NCBI RefSeq assembly: GCF_023065955.2
Contig: NW_026623050.1
Span: forward strand, 18,186,501 to 18,250,500
DNA length: 64,000 nt
Reading direction: 5' to 3'
Origin: Ursus arctos
Taxonomy: Eukaryota; Chordata; Mammalia; Carnivora; Ursidae
In this document: in pieces, positions 33,121 to 44,600 of the stretch
Layout: each line of letters starts with the position of its first letter
Position numbering within the stretch: position 1 is the stretch's first letter
The notes under the pieces: model-generated
Databases searched by the model: none
What the model was told of the DNA's origin: nothing
What the model saw: the letters and a program-made list of their open reading frames with translations, nothing else
Made by a program: the position numbers and the translations under genes

Positions 33121-36100
33121 TCCAAGAGTTTTTCCATTGAATATCCTACTGTTTCTGTGAACATGTACTCTTGTGTGTGCCAAAGATCAAACTTGGATTA
33201 ATGTCTATAAACAAGGTATGAATATCACCAAATTAATTAGTGGAGGTCATATTTACACTTCACCAGATGTCAACTAGAGTTATTTGTTTGACGATTTCCT
33301 CAATTTATTGCAGTCAGTCGCTGCTGCCCCTCATGCTTGATTTTCACAAGTCTGTGTGAATTGCTATCTTGCATTTCTTAGCAAAGGCTGAGCCTCAGTC
33401 AATATTTTTACAGTAAGACAGTTCTTTGGAAGACTCTGGGTGTTACTTAAGCTAATAAATGACTATCCTTCAAGCAGAATTACAAGCAATGCCCCAATTA
33501 ATGAAGGTGGTAACAGCCGTTCTTGGTTTACAATGGCCCCATTGCCCAAGCTGGTCACAGGCTGGACTGTCCGAGTCCCCAGTGATTTACAAATCTGAAG
33601 GAAAGTGGAGAAAACATAAAATTTATTTTTCCACAATTTGAGGCATGAGCTTCCCTAGCATTTCAGAGCCTTACATTTCTGTGATGGGCTTTGATTCAAT
33701 CCAGCCTGAATGAAAGACATTTCATCACCCCAGAATGCATTTCTTTATTTGCCTTGGATCTATGATTCTGTCAGTATTGAGAGAAAAGAAAAATCAATGC
33801 TGCACTATAAACCTCGGGCCGCCTCTGGCCAACGTGGTCAGCATGGTGTGAGCAAAGGAAATGGCAGGGGAAAAAATTGACCGCTCAGCAAGAGTGTGGC
33901 CAGTAACGGACACAGCTCAGGGCTAATAACAGCTTGCAATTACACATGGAAAGCCAAAGCGTGTAGGGCATTCGGTGCAAGGGGGATGTAATACAATTTA
34001 TTGAACCACCGGTTAGAGTTCTGCAGCTTCTCAATAAAAAAAGTGTTGGGCCTATACTCCTTAAAACACAGATGTATATTGTGCCAGCAGGTGAAGGAGA
34101 CTTGGAAAACTGGAAAGTCTTGCCTTGGCTGGACAGCAATCTGGAGAATATGGCCTATTTACATTCAAAATTGGCATCTACCTATCAACCAGATATTTGG
34201 TGCACACAGAATTTTTGGCATCTACTAATATGTATCAGTATCAGTAGATATGTATCACCATAAAATTCCAGTTTAGGGTTATGTCTCTAACCATATCTAG
34301 AACCAAGTTAATGGTGGTGAACTGAACCAATTCACGGATGCTTGAATGTGTGTATTTTGCGGTAAACTGTGCAGAGTTCTCTCTCCGTGCTAAATATTTC
34401 ACTAGCAGCATTACTAATACATTCTGTCCCAGTCATCCATTTTCTTGACTCTGCAGGAAGGGTCCTTTTCCTGCTGGTCTTTAATGAACAGACTTTAGAG
34501 ACAAAGAACTAAGAGTGATCAGTGTGTTCTGATTAGCCATCAGGGTCCTCTGAGGAAGTAAGGAGGAAATGGTTTTGAATACCAATGCTGCTGTTTCCCA
34601 TCTTATTGGGCTTCGGTGGGGTTCATGTTTGTTGGGTGCTGAATTCTCTTGCTGAAGCAGAAGTTCCTCTCCGGGTGTGAAAAGATTGCCAGGACTGGCT
34701 GCTCCTTACTAGCTTTCCTATCTTCATTCTTCTGCAGACGTCTCTATGGATGTCTCCAGGAACCTCCGAGTTCTCCTTTCTGGAGGCAGATGTAGGAGAC
34801 TTGCTCTTTCTCAGAGCACCTCTGCAGCTGCCGAATGCCTGCATGCTCTCCTGGTTTCAGACTTTTCTGCCACTTCCTTTTCTGCAAGTAGGAATTGTTG
34901 GGAGGCAGGTGGAGCAAAGATATACCAGCTAATTGAAATTTTTATGTAAATGATTTTTGTGTACTCATACTGCCAGGAGAGGTTTTAGGTAAAACCCTGA
35001 GCAGATGCCAGGCCTTCTGTTGAAGGGCTGGGTAGATAGCATTTTTAAAAGAAGGCCCTTGTAGTCATGGGAGAGTTGTTTATTTGGCAATGAGAAATTA
35101 AAGCTGATGCCAGGTCCAAGAGGGACAGAACAGTTCCCTCGTAATTACATGAAATGAAGTGGGTTCTTTAAGCTTGGGTGTATATCACTTAGTTTGGCAC
35201 ATTTACCCAAGGCATAATTCTGGCTTGGACAAGCCAATGTCAGCTTTGGGGTGGGAGCGGGGGAGGGTGGGCACCAGTGAGTGGACAGAGAACCATCTGT
35301 GAACTCCACATTCGCTCTGGGTGGTTAAAGGCTATATGAAATTAATTGAACCAAACTAGGTGACCTGTGAGCTCTCTATTCGCCCCACAGCAAAGTCAAA
35401 TGTGGGTGGGGAGAGGAGAGGAAAGGGAAATGGAGCGCTCAGACTGGGTCTCTGCAAGTGGCTGAGCTGGATTCCTATTGTCCACAGCTGCACACAGCCA
35501 CTCCTTGATCTCTAAAGGAGCCAGCCCTTCCTTTCCTAGTTTCTGTTTAGCACGATCAGTCTCATCCTGACACACACACAGACACAGACACGCATGCACT
35601 ATCCTCTCTTCTAATTTTTCTCTTCACAACACAAGAGTCGTGGGGGTGTGCACACACACACGTGCACTCCCCACCCCCTAACACAGCTGCTGACCTAGAG
35701 GTGTTAGCCACTCTGCAGCTGCTGTTCTTCTCACATTAATCTATAGGAATCAATGGACATTTCATTAGAGTAATCAAGTGCGGATGCATCCTGCATTTAT
35801 ATTCTGTCCCCCCTCCCTGCTGCTTTCACAGACTAATTGGTCCTATAGCCAAGAGTACATGGATATTTTTCCCTATAGATGAATGTCAAGAACGGTTTTT
35901 TACTGCTGGTTGAAATACCTATCAATACAGCGGCGTCTGTGTAAAAGCCTTCGCCCATCAAAGCCACAGAGCTGTTGATAATACATTATGCACTCTTGGT
36001 TCTAATGCATCTCACTTCCTCTTTTACACCTTATTGCACATCCACGCGCCATTTATATTTGTCTAATTCGGAGAATTAACTAGCTCTGGGCTGCCTTTGT

Positions 36101-37090
36101 TTTAATGTTTAGCCCCAGAAATAACCTCTTCCCCTTTGGATATGTTGTCAGTCATTACAGGGCAGCTGTGGTAAGGGGCTGGGAAGGGAGGTGGTATGGC
36201 ATTCACATGGGGGTTCTACCTTTCAGCTTCCTATCTTACCATTAAACACTCTTTTTCTTGCCAGGGCTACGTGCCAGGTGAAGGGTACAGAGAACATCTT
36301 TGTTCTGAGTGGACTTTTTGTGACTGCAGTTTGATAAAGCAAACAGACAAAAGAGGTTCTTTCTTCCCTCCCCTGTAAATGTGTGGCTAGGCATGGTAAT
36401 GGTCAGAGGCTGATGGGAAAAGAAAGGTCAAACAGATAAAAAAGAGCCTTGGCTTTAAAATGTGTGCACAACTAGAAGTGGTGGCTGTGCTGTATAATGT
36501 GGACTGGAATGATGACCAGAGACCCAGTTCATCCCTGACCCCCCTCCCCAACCATGTCTGCCCTGTGACATGACCAGGAAAACACTAGAAGAAGTAAAGA
36601 TAGGAGTTTGCTCTTGGAGAAATTTGGCAGGCTTTGCTGAATTCCAGGAAGTGTGTGTATGTGAGTAGACTAGCAAGTGGCCCCTTTCCTGAAGCTTTAG
36701 CTTGCTGGGAAATAGAAAGAGGGGCGTGAGTGCTCAGAGAGTGAGCTGGGTTGTCCCTGGGAGCCAATAGGAGGCCGATGAAGAAAGTATCAGAGCCAGT
36801 TGTCTCTACCTCTCTGTAGGGAATTGGGTGAGTCGAAAAATAGAAGTCAGAGGCCAGGTTCTAGCAGATGTCTTTTTCCTACTTCGTTATTGGTCTTTCT
36901 TATATCTGCTTTTTCCAAAAGACAAATTTGTGGAACTCAGGAGGAAGGCGACTGCCTACCTTACCCTTGCTCGATGCTGAGTGGTCACATGTCTCTGTTT
37001 CTAGTCATTAAGAGTAGTGAGCTAGGAAGTCATTACCCACTCTCCTGCAGAGCAGAGTTGGCAGTCCCTGGGCCCAAGGCCTCATTTCAC
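33121..37090. other. Repeat-poor block, candidate conserved regulatory DNA
   Basis: Almost 4 kb without any SINE, L1, LTR or MIR that I can recognise, unlike the rest of the window. No convincing exon is seen; open frames at 33459-33641, 34623-34949 and 36800-37108 overlap other frames and lack domains. The part 35690-36160 contains many homeobox-type cores (CATTAATC, ACTAATTG, GTCTAATTCGG, AATTAACTAG). A G-quadruplex motif is at 35248-35271 and CA-rich runs at 35571-35592 and 35648-35664. Enhancer function is inference. Confidence 0.4.
35248..35271 (+). other. G-quadruplex motif
   Basis: At least four G runs of three or more (GGGG, GGG, GGGGG, GGG, GGG) are separated by loops of one to three bases within 24 bases. 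Potential only; formation is not shown by sequence. Confidence 0.7.
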
Positions 37091-37094
37091 CCCT

Positions 37095-37290
37095 TTCTCT
37101 GTGCATGACTGTGGGCAAGTCATTGAGCCATCTTAACCCTCTCTTTCCTCACTTGCATAATGGGAACAATATTAATGCCTATCTGTAAGACTGTTGTAAG
37201 ATTTAGAGTTCAGATATTCAAAACTGCTTTGTGAAATGAGAAATACTGTGCATATCTGAAGTATTATGATTATGATATGAAGTTTTCCTT
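37095..37290 (+). mobile_element. MIR, sense
   Basis: 'gactgtgggcaagtcattga', 'ctttcctcacttgcataat' and 'taagactgttgtaagattta' follow the MIR core and 3' half. Confidence 0.75.
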
Positions 37291-37309
37291 TCACAGTGAA
37301 AGTAGTCCC

Positions 37310-37430
37310 TTAACAAACACATGCTTGCTATGTGCTAAATGCCACGCACTGTGGCACTTTCAGTCCCACTTTCTCATTGAATTCTCATGGTAGCCTGTGG
37401 GTGAGAAACTAGTCATGGCCCACAATTTGT
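37310..37430 (-). mobile_element. MIR fragment, antisense
   Basis: 'gctatgtgctaaatgccacg', 'ttctcattgaattctcatgg' and 'tagcctgtgggtgagaaact' suggest the 3' half of a MIR in reverse. Weaker than the adjacent sense copy. Confidence 0.5.
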
Positions 37431-37795
37431 GGAAAGAGCTGAAGTCATCCAGCCCCCTTGTTTGCCTTCTGATTCAGAACTCTTTCTGTGGCCCCTCAGG
37501 GCCTTGCTCACCACGTGCCAGAACAATTACTCCCACACCCTGCCCTGCTCCCAGTGTCTGCTCTTGCAGGAGGTGCTGCTGAGAGACCTGCTGGTGAATC
37601 CTCAGGCCAGGGTGGAATCTCCTCGGGTGGTATCCCACAGGGCTCCTAACCATGGCACATAAGTCCCATCGTACTTCCCTGCTCCTGTATCTGTTCAGTG
37701 CATCTCTGCTGGAGGGGTCAGTGGAAGCCATGTTCTTATCATCCCAAATGGAAGCACAATACCTGGTGGGTTAAGGTGGCTTTAATGGGCTGCCT
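37431..37795. other. Unique GC-moderate sequence
   Basis: No gene supported. Open frames overlap on both strands (37397-37662 and 37474-37731) without recognisable domains. Confidence 0.45.
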
Positions 37796-37812
37796 TGAAA
37801 GCCCTTATTCTT

Positions 37813-38006
37813 TTTTTTTTTTAAGATTTTATTCGTTTGATAGAGAAAGACACAGCAAGAGAGGGAACACAAGCAGGGGGAGTGGGAGAGGGAGAAGCAG
37901 GCTTCCAGCTGAGCAGGGAGCCTGATGCGGGCCTCGATCCCAGGACCCTGGGATCATGACCTGAGCCAAAGGCAGACGCTTAACGACTGAACCACCCAGG
38001 CGCCCC
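37813..38006 (-). mobile_element. CAN-SINE, antisense
   Basis: Poly(T), AAGATTTTATTCGTTTGATA, 'agcaggcttccagctgagc', GGGATCATGACCTGAGCC and CCACCCAGGCGCCCC. A perfect 17-bp duplication, TGAAAGCCCTTATTCTT, occurs at 37796-37812 and 38007-38023. Confidence 0.97.
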
Positions 38007-38023
38007 TGAAAGCCCTTATTCTT

Positions 38024-38849
38024 AACAGTTCTGTGTCTCTAGAAATGCAGGTTCTGAGTCATTTCTTGATACCCTTGGGAATCCAGCTAGATTATAACTT
38101 GGAGTCTCCATGAAATTATAAATCAGAGAATGGTTGTGAGAAGGGTTGTGAACTGCTGATGACTACCATGGTTGAGGTCATGAGATGAGTAAGGAACCAG
38201 TAAGCTTTGTTTTTGAATTTTTGACCCAACAGTGCCCTTTTGGATCATTTTTTCCTAAGTTGTTCGCTACTTTCTTACCTTTTGGCATTTGTGGGCTCTA
38301 CCAATTAGAGTTAGGACTTTCTCAGGGGTGAACACAAATCAGACTTAGCCATCATTCCTCAGATGAGTCTGTCTTTGCTGGGGTGGATGTGCATGTTGGA
38401 TCTTATCACACTGCTCTTATGTCCCAGGCCCTGCTGACTTGGATCCAGTGTTGGGATCTAGGTGCAAAGCCATTCCTGATTCTGCAGATGTTAGGCTGTT
38501 TTGCAGAAGTGGAGAAAATTATTTCCTCTCAGTGATTCTTGGCCCTAGTGGGATGGCGAAAGTGACAGTGAAGACCAGAAATGACCCTCCTGTGTGTTCA
38601 GTCTCAAAGCCTTGGGTGTTCATGGATGCCAGATCCATGGATTAATATAGGAGCAAGGTCTTTGGGATCTATGTCCCAAACTTTTTGAAGTTGACATCTG
38701 TGAAGGTAACCATATATTCCCCTCTATCATGACATTGGAGCAACCACATAAGGAAGATTCCTGGGTGGAAGACCATGACAGAGTGTTATAGCAGAAACAG
38801 AATGGCTGATTCAGTCAGACAACTAGTATGAGGATCCCAGATCCAGTGG
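38024..38849. other. Unique non-coding sequence
   Basis: Nothing recognised. An open frame at 38439-38645 has no identifiable feature. Confidence 0.5.
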
Positions 38850-38919
38850 TGTCAAGCTACGTGATTTTGGGCAGATTATACAACATTTCAAAGCCTCAGT
38901 TTATGCATGAGTAAAATGA

Positions 38920-39044
38920 GGATAATAATTGTACTTATCTCATAGGATAATAATTGTACTTATATCTATCTATCTATCTTCCTCAATATATATATGTATA
39001 TTATATATATTATGTATATTATATATATTATATATCTGTATATT
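38920..39044. repeat. 25-bp tandem duplication running into TATC/TA microsatellite
   Basis: GGATAATAATTGTACTTATC plus five more bases (38920-38944) is followed by a second partial copy (38945-38963). Then come TATC units and about 60 bases of TA-rich sequence with TATATAT runs that could extrude as cruciforms. Confidence 0.9.
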
Positions 39045-39235
39045 GAAGATTTTATTTACTCATTTGAGAGAGAGAGAGAGAGAGCAAGCATGAGCAGCGG
39101 GGAGGGGCAGAGGGAGAGGGAGAAGCAGACTCCTCACTGAGCGGGGAGCCCGACGTGGGACTTGATCCCTGCACCCTGAGATCATGGCCTGAGCTAAAGG
39201 CAGACTCTTAACCAACTGAGCCACCCAGGCGCTCC
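39045..39235 (-). mobile_element. CAN-SINE, antisense
   Basis: GAAGATTTTATTTACTCATT, a (GA)n run, 'ggggaggggcagagggagag', GAGATCATGGCCTGAGC and CAACTGAGCCACCCAGGCGC. No clear target duplication because the left flank is TA-rich microsatellite. Confidence 0.93.
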
Positions 39236-39310
39236 AGCAAGATAATATATTAAAGTCATTAGTTATAGTGTCCAGAATACTGCCTCAATAAACATTGCCA
39301 TTTATTGTTA

Positions 39311-40110
39311 TTATTATTCATAAGATTTTATTAGGATTAAAGAAGAAAGTATAAAGCACTTGACATATCTCCTCATACAAAATAGGCACTTCTTAACTAT
39401 CACATAGCCCCTTTCCCTCCAACAGAAAAGATAATTAAAAAAAATCTTATAACCATTTCTATATGACCTTTCCCCTCCAAAATCCTTATGGTTTGCCCAA
39501 GAGGAAAATGCAAGACAATTCCTCATTTTCCCTGACATCTTCTGAGACAGATTTCCCTCCCTGAATCTTATTTCAATGTCTGTGCAACTGGGCACTTAAG
39601 CAATCTTGCTAAACTGTGTACATTACTGAGATAGTTTCTTTGAGGGAAATTGGAGCTGGGGGAAGGTTCTGGGAATTGCACAGTGCTTGGGCAGGAGAAT
39701 TCCAAAGGGCTTTTTCTCTAGTTTTAACAGCAAACATCATTGGAACTCGGTTGATTCCTGAGGGCTATGAGGTCTGTCTAATTTTCTTCAGGAATTGGAT
39801 GAAAGTTGCTGTGAAATTCTCAGTTCAGTGTTTGGCCTGCTCTCCTATGAGCAATTCTGGCAGCTTGACTTAGTAATGTAGTGATTCATTTATTCACTGA
39901 ATCTCTTGAGCACCTGTTGTCTGCTCCTATTCAGAAACAAATTTAAATTTATTATCATGGATGTTGGGGAGGAGATGGAAAAATAGAAAGATATTTGGAG
40001 AATGGGACATGAGGGAGAAACTCCACTTCTGGGGGTTAGCATGAGACAATAAGCTGGAGGGGCTTTTTTGTGGGAGCTGTAAGGGAGGAGTTAAGGTCTA
40101 GGCAGGAGTT
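39311..40110. other. Unique non-coding sequence
   Basis: Nothing recognised. A minus-strand open frame (39314-39595) and a plus-strand one (39616-39873) lack domains. Confidence 0.5.
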
Positions 40111-40128
40111 TTAGAAGGAGGAAATTCT

Positions 40129-40259
40129 TTTTTTTTTTTTTTAAATGATTTTTTATTATATTATGTTAGTCACCATACAGTACATCCCCGGTTTCCGATG
40201 TAAGGCTCGATGATTCATTAGTTGTGTATAACACCCAGTGCACCATGCAATACGTGCCC
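40129..40259 (-). mobile_element. Very short L1 3' end, antisense
   Basis: Poly(T), 'ttattatattatgttagtca', 'cagtacatcc' and 'gtataacacccagtgcacca' make just 131 bp of reversed L1 3' UTR. A perfect 18-bp duplication, TTAGAAGGAGGAAATTCT, occurs at 40111-40128 and 40260-40277. Confidence 0.97.
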
Positions 40260-40537
40260 TTAGAAGGAGGAAATTCTGCAGAGGAATCATTATGGAGGAG
40301 GTGACAGAGGTGCAGAGGTGGAGGGCGGAGCATAATGAGTTGCTGATTGTGAGTGGGAAGGAGGGGAGCAGATGGTGGTGAGAGCTAGGCCATGTGCCAT
40401 GGGGAGCAGCACCTTCTTCTGTACCTGCCCCTGTATCTAGCATACACAACAATCACTTCCCATGTTGTATTTCTTTAATGAACGTGCCATCTCTGTTCTG
40501 TATCATGGACTGCCTTCTAAATGTTAGATATATCCTT

Positions 40538-40776
40538 TTTTTAAAATTATTTATTTATTTTAGAGAGAGACAAAGAAACAGAGAGAGAGAGAGGGAGAGA
40601 AAGAGAGACAGCACGAATGGAAGGGGGCAAAGGAAGAGGGAGAGAGAGTATCTAGAGCAAAATCCCTGCTGAGTGGGGAGCCTGACACAGGGCTCGATCC
40701 CAGGACCCTGAGATCATGATCTGAGCTGAAACCAAGAGTCAGATGCTTAACAAACTGTGCCACCCAAGTGCACCAG
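40538..40776 (-). mobile_element. CAN-SINE, antisense, long purine middle
   Basis: T-rich left end, a long GAGAGAGA-rich middle, 'cctgctgagtggggagcctg', GAGATCATGATCTGAGCTGA and GTGCCACCCAAGTGC. The imperfect 16-bp duplication tgttagatatatcctt (40522-40537) versus tgttagttatattctt (40777-40792) indicates an older copy. Confidence 0.92.
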
Positions 40777-40792
40777 TGTTAGTTATATTCTT

Positions 40793-41290
40793 AACAAGAT
40801 CATAAATTCTTATCCCAGAAGCTGTTGGTCCCTCACTCACACCCTTTCCACACTCACAGTTTCCGCAAAGGCTGATGGTTTCCTGCTGCCAGGACCTCTG
40901 ACCCTCTATCTGAGGGTCACATGTGACAGTAGGAATGTGCTTGTTTGCCACACAGGCAGGCCAGAGGTGCCGGGGAGTGAACAGCCAGCTTGTATAGCCC
41001 TCAATCAGTGATGGATGGAAGTTGGTGGACAGATCCCCCAGTTTCCTCAACTCTTAGTGGGTCAGCCCTAAGGCGTGTTCTCACCATCAAGTGATGTGAG
41101 TCCCCAGTTGAATGGAGCCCCAGTTGCCCCCAGCAGCAGCCTGCTCACCATCATACTCTGTATGCCATTCTCTCCCTTCCCCTCTCCTCTACCACTGCTT
41201 CCTGGCATCACCTCCCAAATAAATTATTTTCACTCAAATCTTTGCCTCAGGATGTTTTTGGCAAAACCTAACAGAAGATAGCCCTTATGT
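40793..41290 (+). mobile_element. Possible LTR remnant
   Basis: 'ccagttgaatggagccccag', 'cagcagcagcctgctcacca', 'catcacctcccaaataaatt' and 'ttgcctcaggatg' followed by 'gcaaaacctaacagaaga' recall the 3' part of an old ERV LTR. An AATAAA signal is at 41218-41223. Family not named; no paired LTR found. Confidence 0.4.
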
Positions 41291-41680
41291 GTATACTTTT
41301 GTTCATACTTCCATTGTTGTTATTGACATCTCACAATGTCAGGCTCTGTGTTCATTGGTGAGCTGGGAGAGTTTCTGTTTCATCTTCTTGTTCTTCTCCC
41401 CTACTTCCATCACCACCACTACTGCTACCACTACCATTGGACCCAGTTCACAGGAAGTGCTCAATAAACACTTGCTAAATGAGATGAAATGAAATGCCTC
41501 TGTGAAGGAACACTGGGGTACAAGTCCAGGGACTTCCTCATTAGTGTTAGTTGTGTTATTTTTCCACTGTGTGATTTTGAACAAGGCATTTTTCCTATGT
41601 GGAAATTAGTTTTCTCATTGAACAAAAAGGGAGGAGGGGTTGGATGACATGATCTCTAAAGTTTCATCCAGGTAGGAATA
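41291..41680 (+). mobile_element. MIR/L2-like scraps
   Basis: 'gaagtgctcaataaacactt' (41454-41474) is an L2/MIR tail string. 'gtgtgattttgaacaaggca' and 'gatgacatgatctctaaagt' (41570-41665) fit a sense MIR-class element. Low-resolution calls. Confidence 0.5.
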
Positions 41681-44600
41681 TATATAGTCAGAATATGGAG
41701 TATAGATGGCCACTCTTTCTAAAAGTCTGTTTTTGTTCTCTTGAAAAGAACTCTCAATATTGTGCCAATGGCTGTGGTTGAATTCAGATCATTTATTCTG
41801 CAGCAAAATCTATTACATCAAAGCAATAATAATCCAGTAGCATTTGATTTGCAAAATGAATGCTCATATGGCTTTGCTTTGGTGTTACAAATTTCTATTT
41901 TTCTTAGGGTGGTGAACTGAAAGTTAATATAAGTGCCATTCATCACTGGGAGCCTTCCATGCCTGGAAAAATGGAAACAAATTCTGACTAAAGCACCAGC
42001 CATGTTTTTTATTCTTTGTCCCTCACAAAGGCAATTGTGGAACAATGAGATAGGTTGATGTCCCGGAAAGTGATGAGGGAGATCAAGGCCCAGCTTCACA
42101 TGTCGCACTCAGTGCCCTCCACTCCGACCTGGAGGTCACCACCTTGCAGTGAGAGGGGGGCTTGGGCTCCATATCCATTAACTCCTTGGCTTCTCGTTTG
42201 AAACTGACAATGAGATGACATGGGCAACTGTCCACATGGAACAGGACAGAGACCATCAACTCATTCCACATGGGCCACCAGACAGCACCTAGAGGTAATA
42301 ACATTCTGTCAATAGTGACCTGGGTTGGATTCAAATCAGTGATTTAGGGGTGAAAGGCGCTGGTTTCTATTATGAAGTGCCCTTAGCTATCCAGGGGCTG
42401 AAAAACCATCCTTTTACCACAGTTAATGACAGAAATAAAAAAGGCACTCTTGTTCTTTTATTTCTTTTCCTTTTAAAAATTGAATAAAATTTTGAATTGA
42501 GCTAGGAATGGATTCAGCCAAAGCACATGGTGGAGAATGGTTAATATGCTTCAACTAAATATATTGTGTTGATATACATAGCACACCTTTGCATTGTTTG
42601 TCTCTTTTACTTTTTTCCTTCTTTCTTCCTTTCTTAGTATGGAGTTTTCTGAGCTGAATATAACTGTGGTTTGTTGTTGAATCAAACTGCTTTTTTTCTT
42701 AAGTATAGAGTCATGAATCCCCAAGACAAACCTCTGTTTTCAGACTTTACTATGGACTCACCAAGAACAGAGCATTCCACATGATTAGTCAGAGACAGTG
42801 CTTCTAGAATGGGACCCCAAAGTTGTTCAGCCCAAGCTGTGGTAGGAGAGTTGGACAGACCCTAAACTTTGCAGTGCTGTGGAGCTGGACGTGAAGAGAC
42901 CATTCCCTACATCATAATGTTTTCAACATTAGCTGGAATGAGATGCATGCTTTGCAAACAAAATACTTACTAAAGATCAAGGGGTCCATTTTTCTTAGCA
43001 CTAGCTTGCTTCTTTTTCTTCTCCCCTGCCCATTTGAATCTTAACCTTGTAACTAACAGCATGATCTTGAAAATAAATGAACAATTCAGCTAGGACTGGT
43101 TGCAAATTAAGGTAAAATAACTAGAAAAACTGTGGCTCTCTCTTAAAGACCAGAAGCCAAGATGATAATAATGTTTTAAACTGTACATGAGGGCTTTGTA
43201 TCCCTTTATTCTTAAACTGTACAATCCCTTTAATCTGGGGGGTTTCAAAGCCTTTCTGAGACAGGCTTCCACTGCCTTCTGCAAGATGCTGTGTGGTAAA
43301 GAGATTGTAATGAACATGCTCATTTCAGATGAATCCAGTGGAGCTGGGAGTAAAAGTTGGCTCTCACTCCCAGCTCTTTTATCTTCCCTATTTCTCTAGG
43401 GCCATGTTTTCACAGGGTTTTTGGGCCAAGTACTATGCTCAAGGTAATTTGTAAGTTAGCCCTCTGGGTGCCTGTGCATAGAAGGGACATCCATGCAGGC
43501 AGCCATGGGGGGATGATTCTGGGGGCACAGCACAGCACAGAGAAAGTGGTGACTCCCAACAGGGTAGGATGTTTAGGAATGTCAGAAAGGCTCACAAGGC
43601 CCTCACTTCTTCCCCGATAAAGGCCTGAAATTCCAACCAGAGTTTCATCTCTTTGATGTTGATCCCACTTAAAATATAACGGAATGCAATATGTTGATAA
43701 AGTATCTATTTTAGTGTGAATGAATGGTCTAAGAGAACAAAATTGGGGGAGATGGGGAGGGAGCAGACAAAGAATGAGGGAACTCATTCTGGACACCAAC
43801 TGAGAGGGAAAATAGTGGTAAAGGCCCTAGAAGCTTCTTTGGCCAAAGGGAATGTTTTCGACTTGGCAATCTGCACAAATAGACTTGAGGTTGGTTGGCC
43901 TTGCCTCTATGAGCTGGCACACTGATGTTTGTGGTTCTCAAGCTGCTGCATGGGTACTTTCAGAATATGGGTACTCTGGGCTTCTCTGTCCATTGACTTA
44001 ACCCTCAGCAAAGTAGCTTACAAAGTAGCCTGGCTAAAACTCCGCTCTCTTTGCCAATGAGTAAAGACATTGCACAGAGCTGAGAAAGTTTGTACTGCGG
44101 CATTCAGAAAGGCCTTTGAATGATAGAGAATGACTGCTATTTTGGCAGAGACTAGAGAGAAGGCATTTGTGGTTGGGAGCTATTTGTAGATGGGGATTCA
44201 CTGTAGCCATTTCTGTAAGACAGTCCTACAGTGGGTGCGTCCTGTCCCCCTGCTCCCTTCCCAGCTTTCTCTCATTCTCCCTTTCCCTCTTTTATGTAGT
44301 GTGTACAATTCACAAAGCATAAGACTGTCATTATTTAATTTTAACTACATAGCTTCTTTATAAAAATTTTAGAGTGATCCAACAAACACATAAATATAAA
44401 CATTCCTTTCCGTCTTGCTTTGTTCCTTCCACAAAGAAAACTGATCTATCTGTTCAGAGCCAAATGGATGTAATTAGGTGAAGAATCGCTTTCTCTCTGT
44501 TTCTGAGCAAATATGTTTTGCAGCGCACCAATTTCTCAAGGGCAGTGGGCTGGGACGGCCAGTGACTGCTGGGGGATGGCTGCTGACCTTCAGGCCAGGC

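Larger units (their letters stand above)
38850..39310 (+). mobile_element. MIR, sense, interrupted by TA-rich repeat and CAN-SINE
   Basis: Left part: 'gtgattttgggcagattata', 'aaagcctcagtttatgcatg' and 'aaaatgaggataataattgt'. Right part, after the SINE: 'taaagtcattagttatagtg' and 'actgcctcaataaacattgcc'. Between them are a 25-bp tandem duplication, a TATC/TA microsatellite and an antisense SINE. Confidence 0.7.

Noticed and set aside
42083..42334. Minus-strand open frame possibly resembling a real exon or retrocopy
   Set aside because: No domain recognised, no poly(A) tail or flanking duplication, no clear splice sites. A protein database search would decide.
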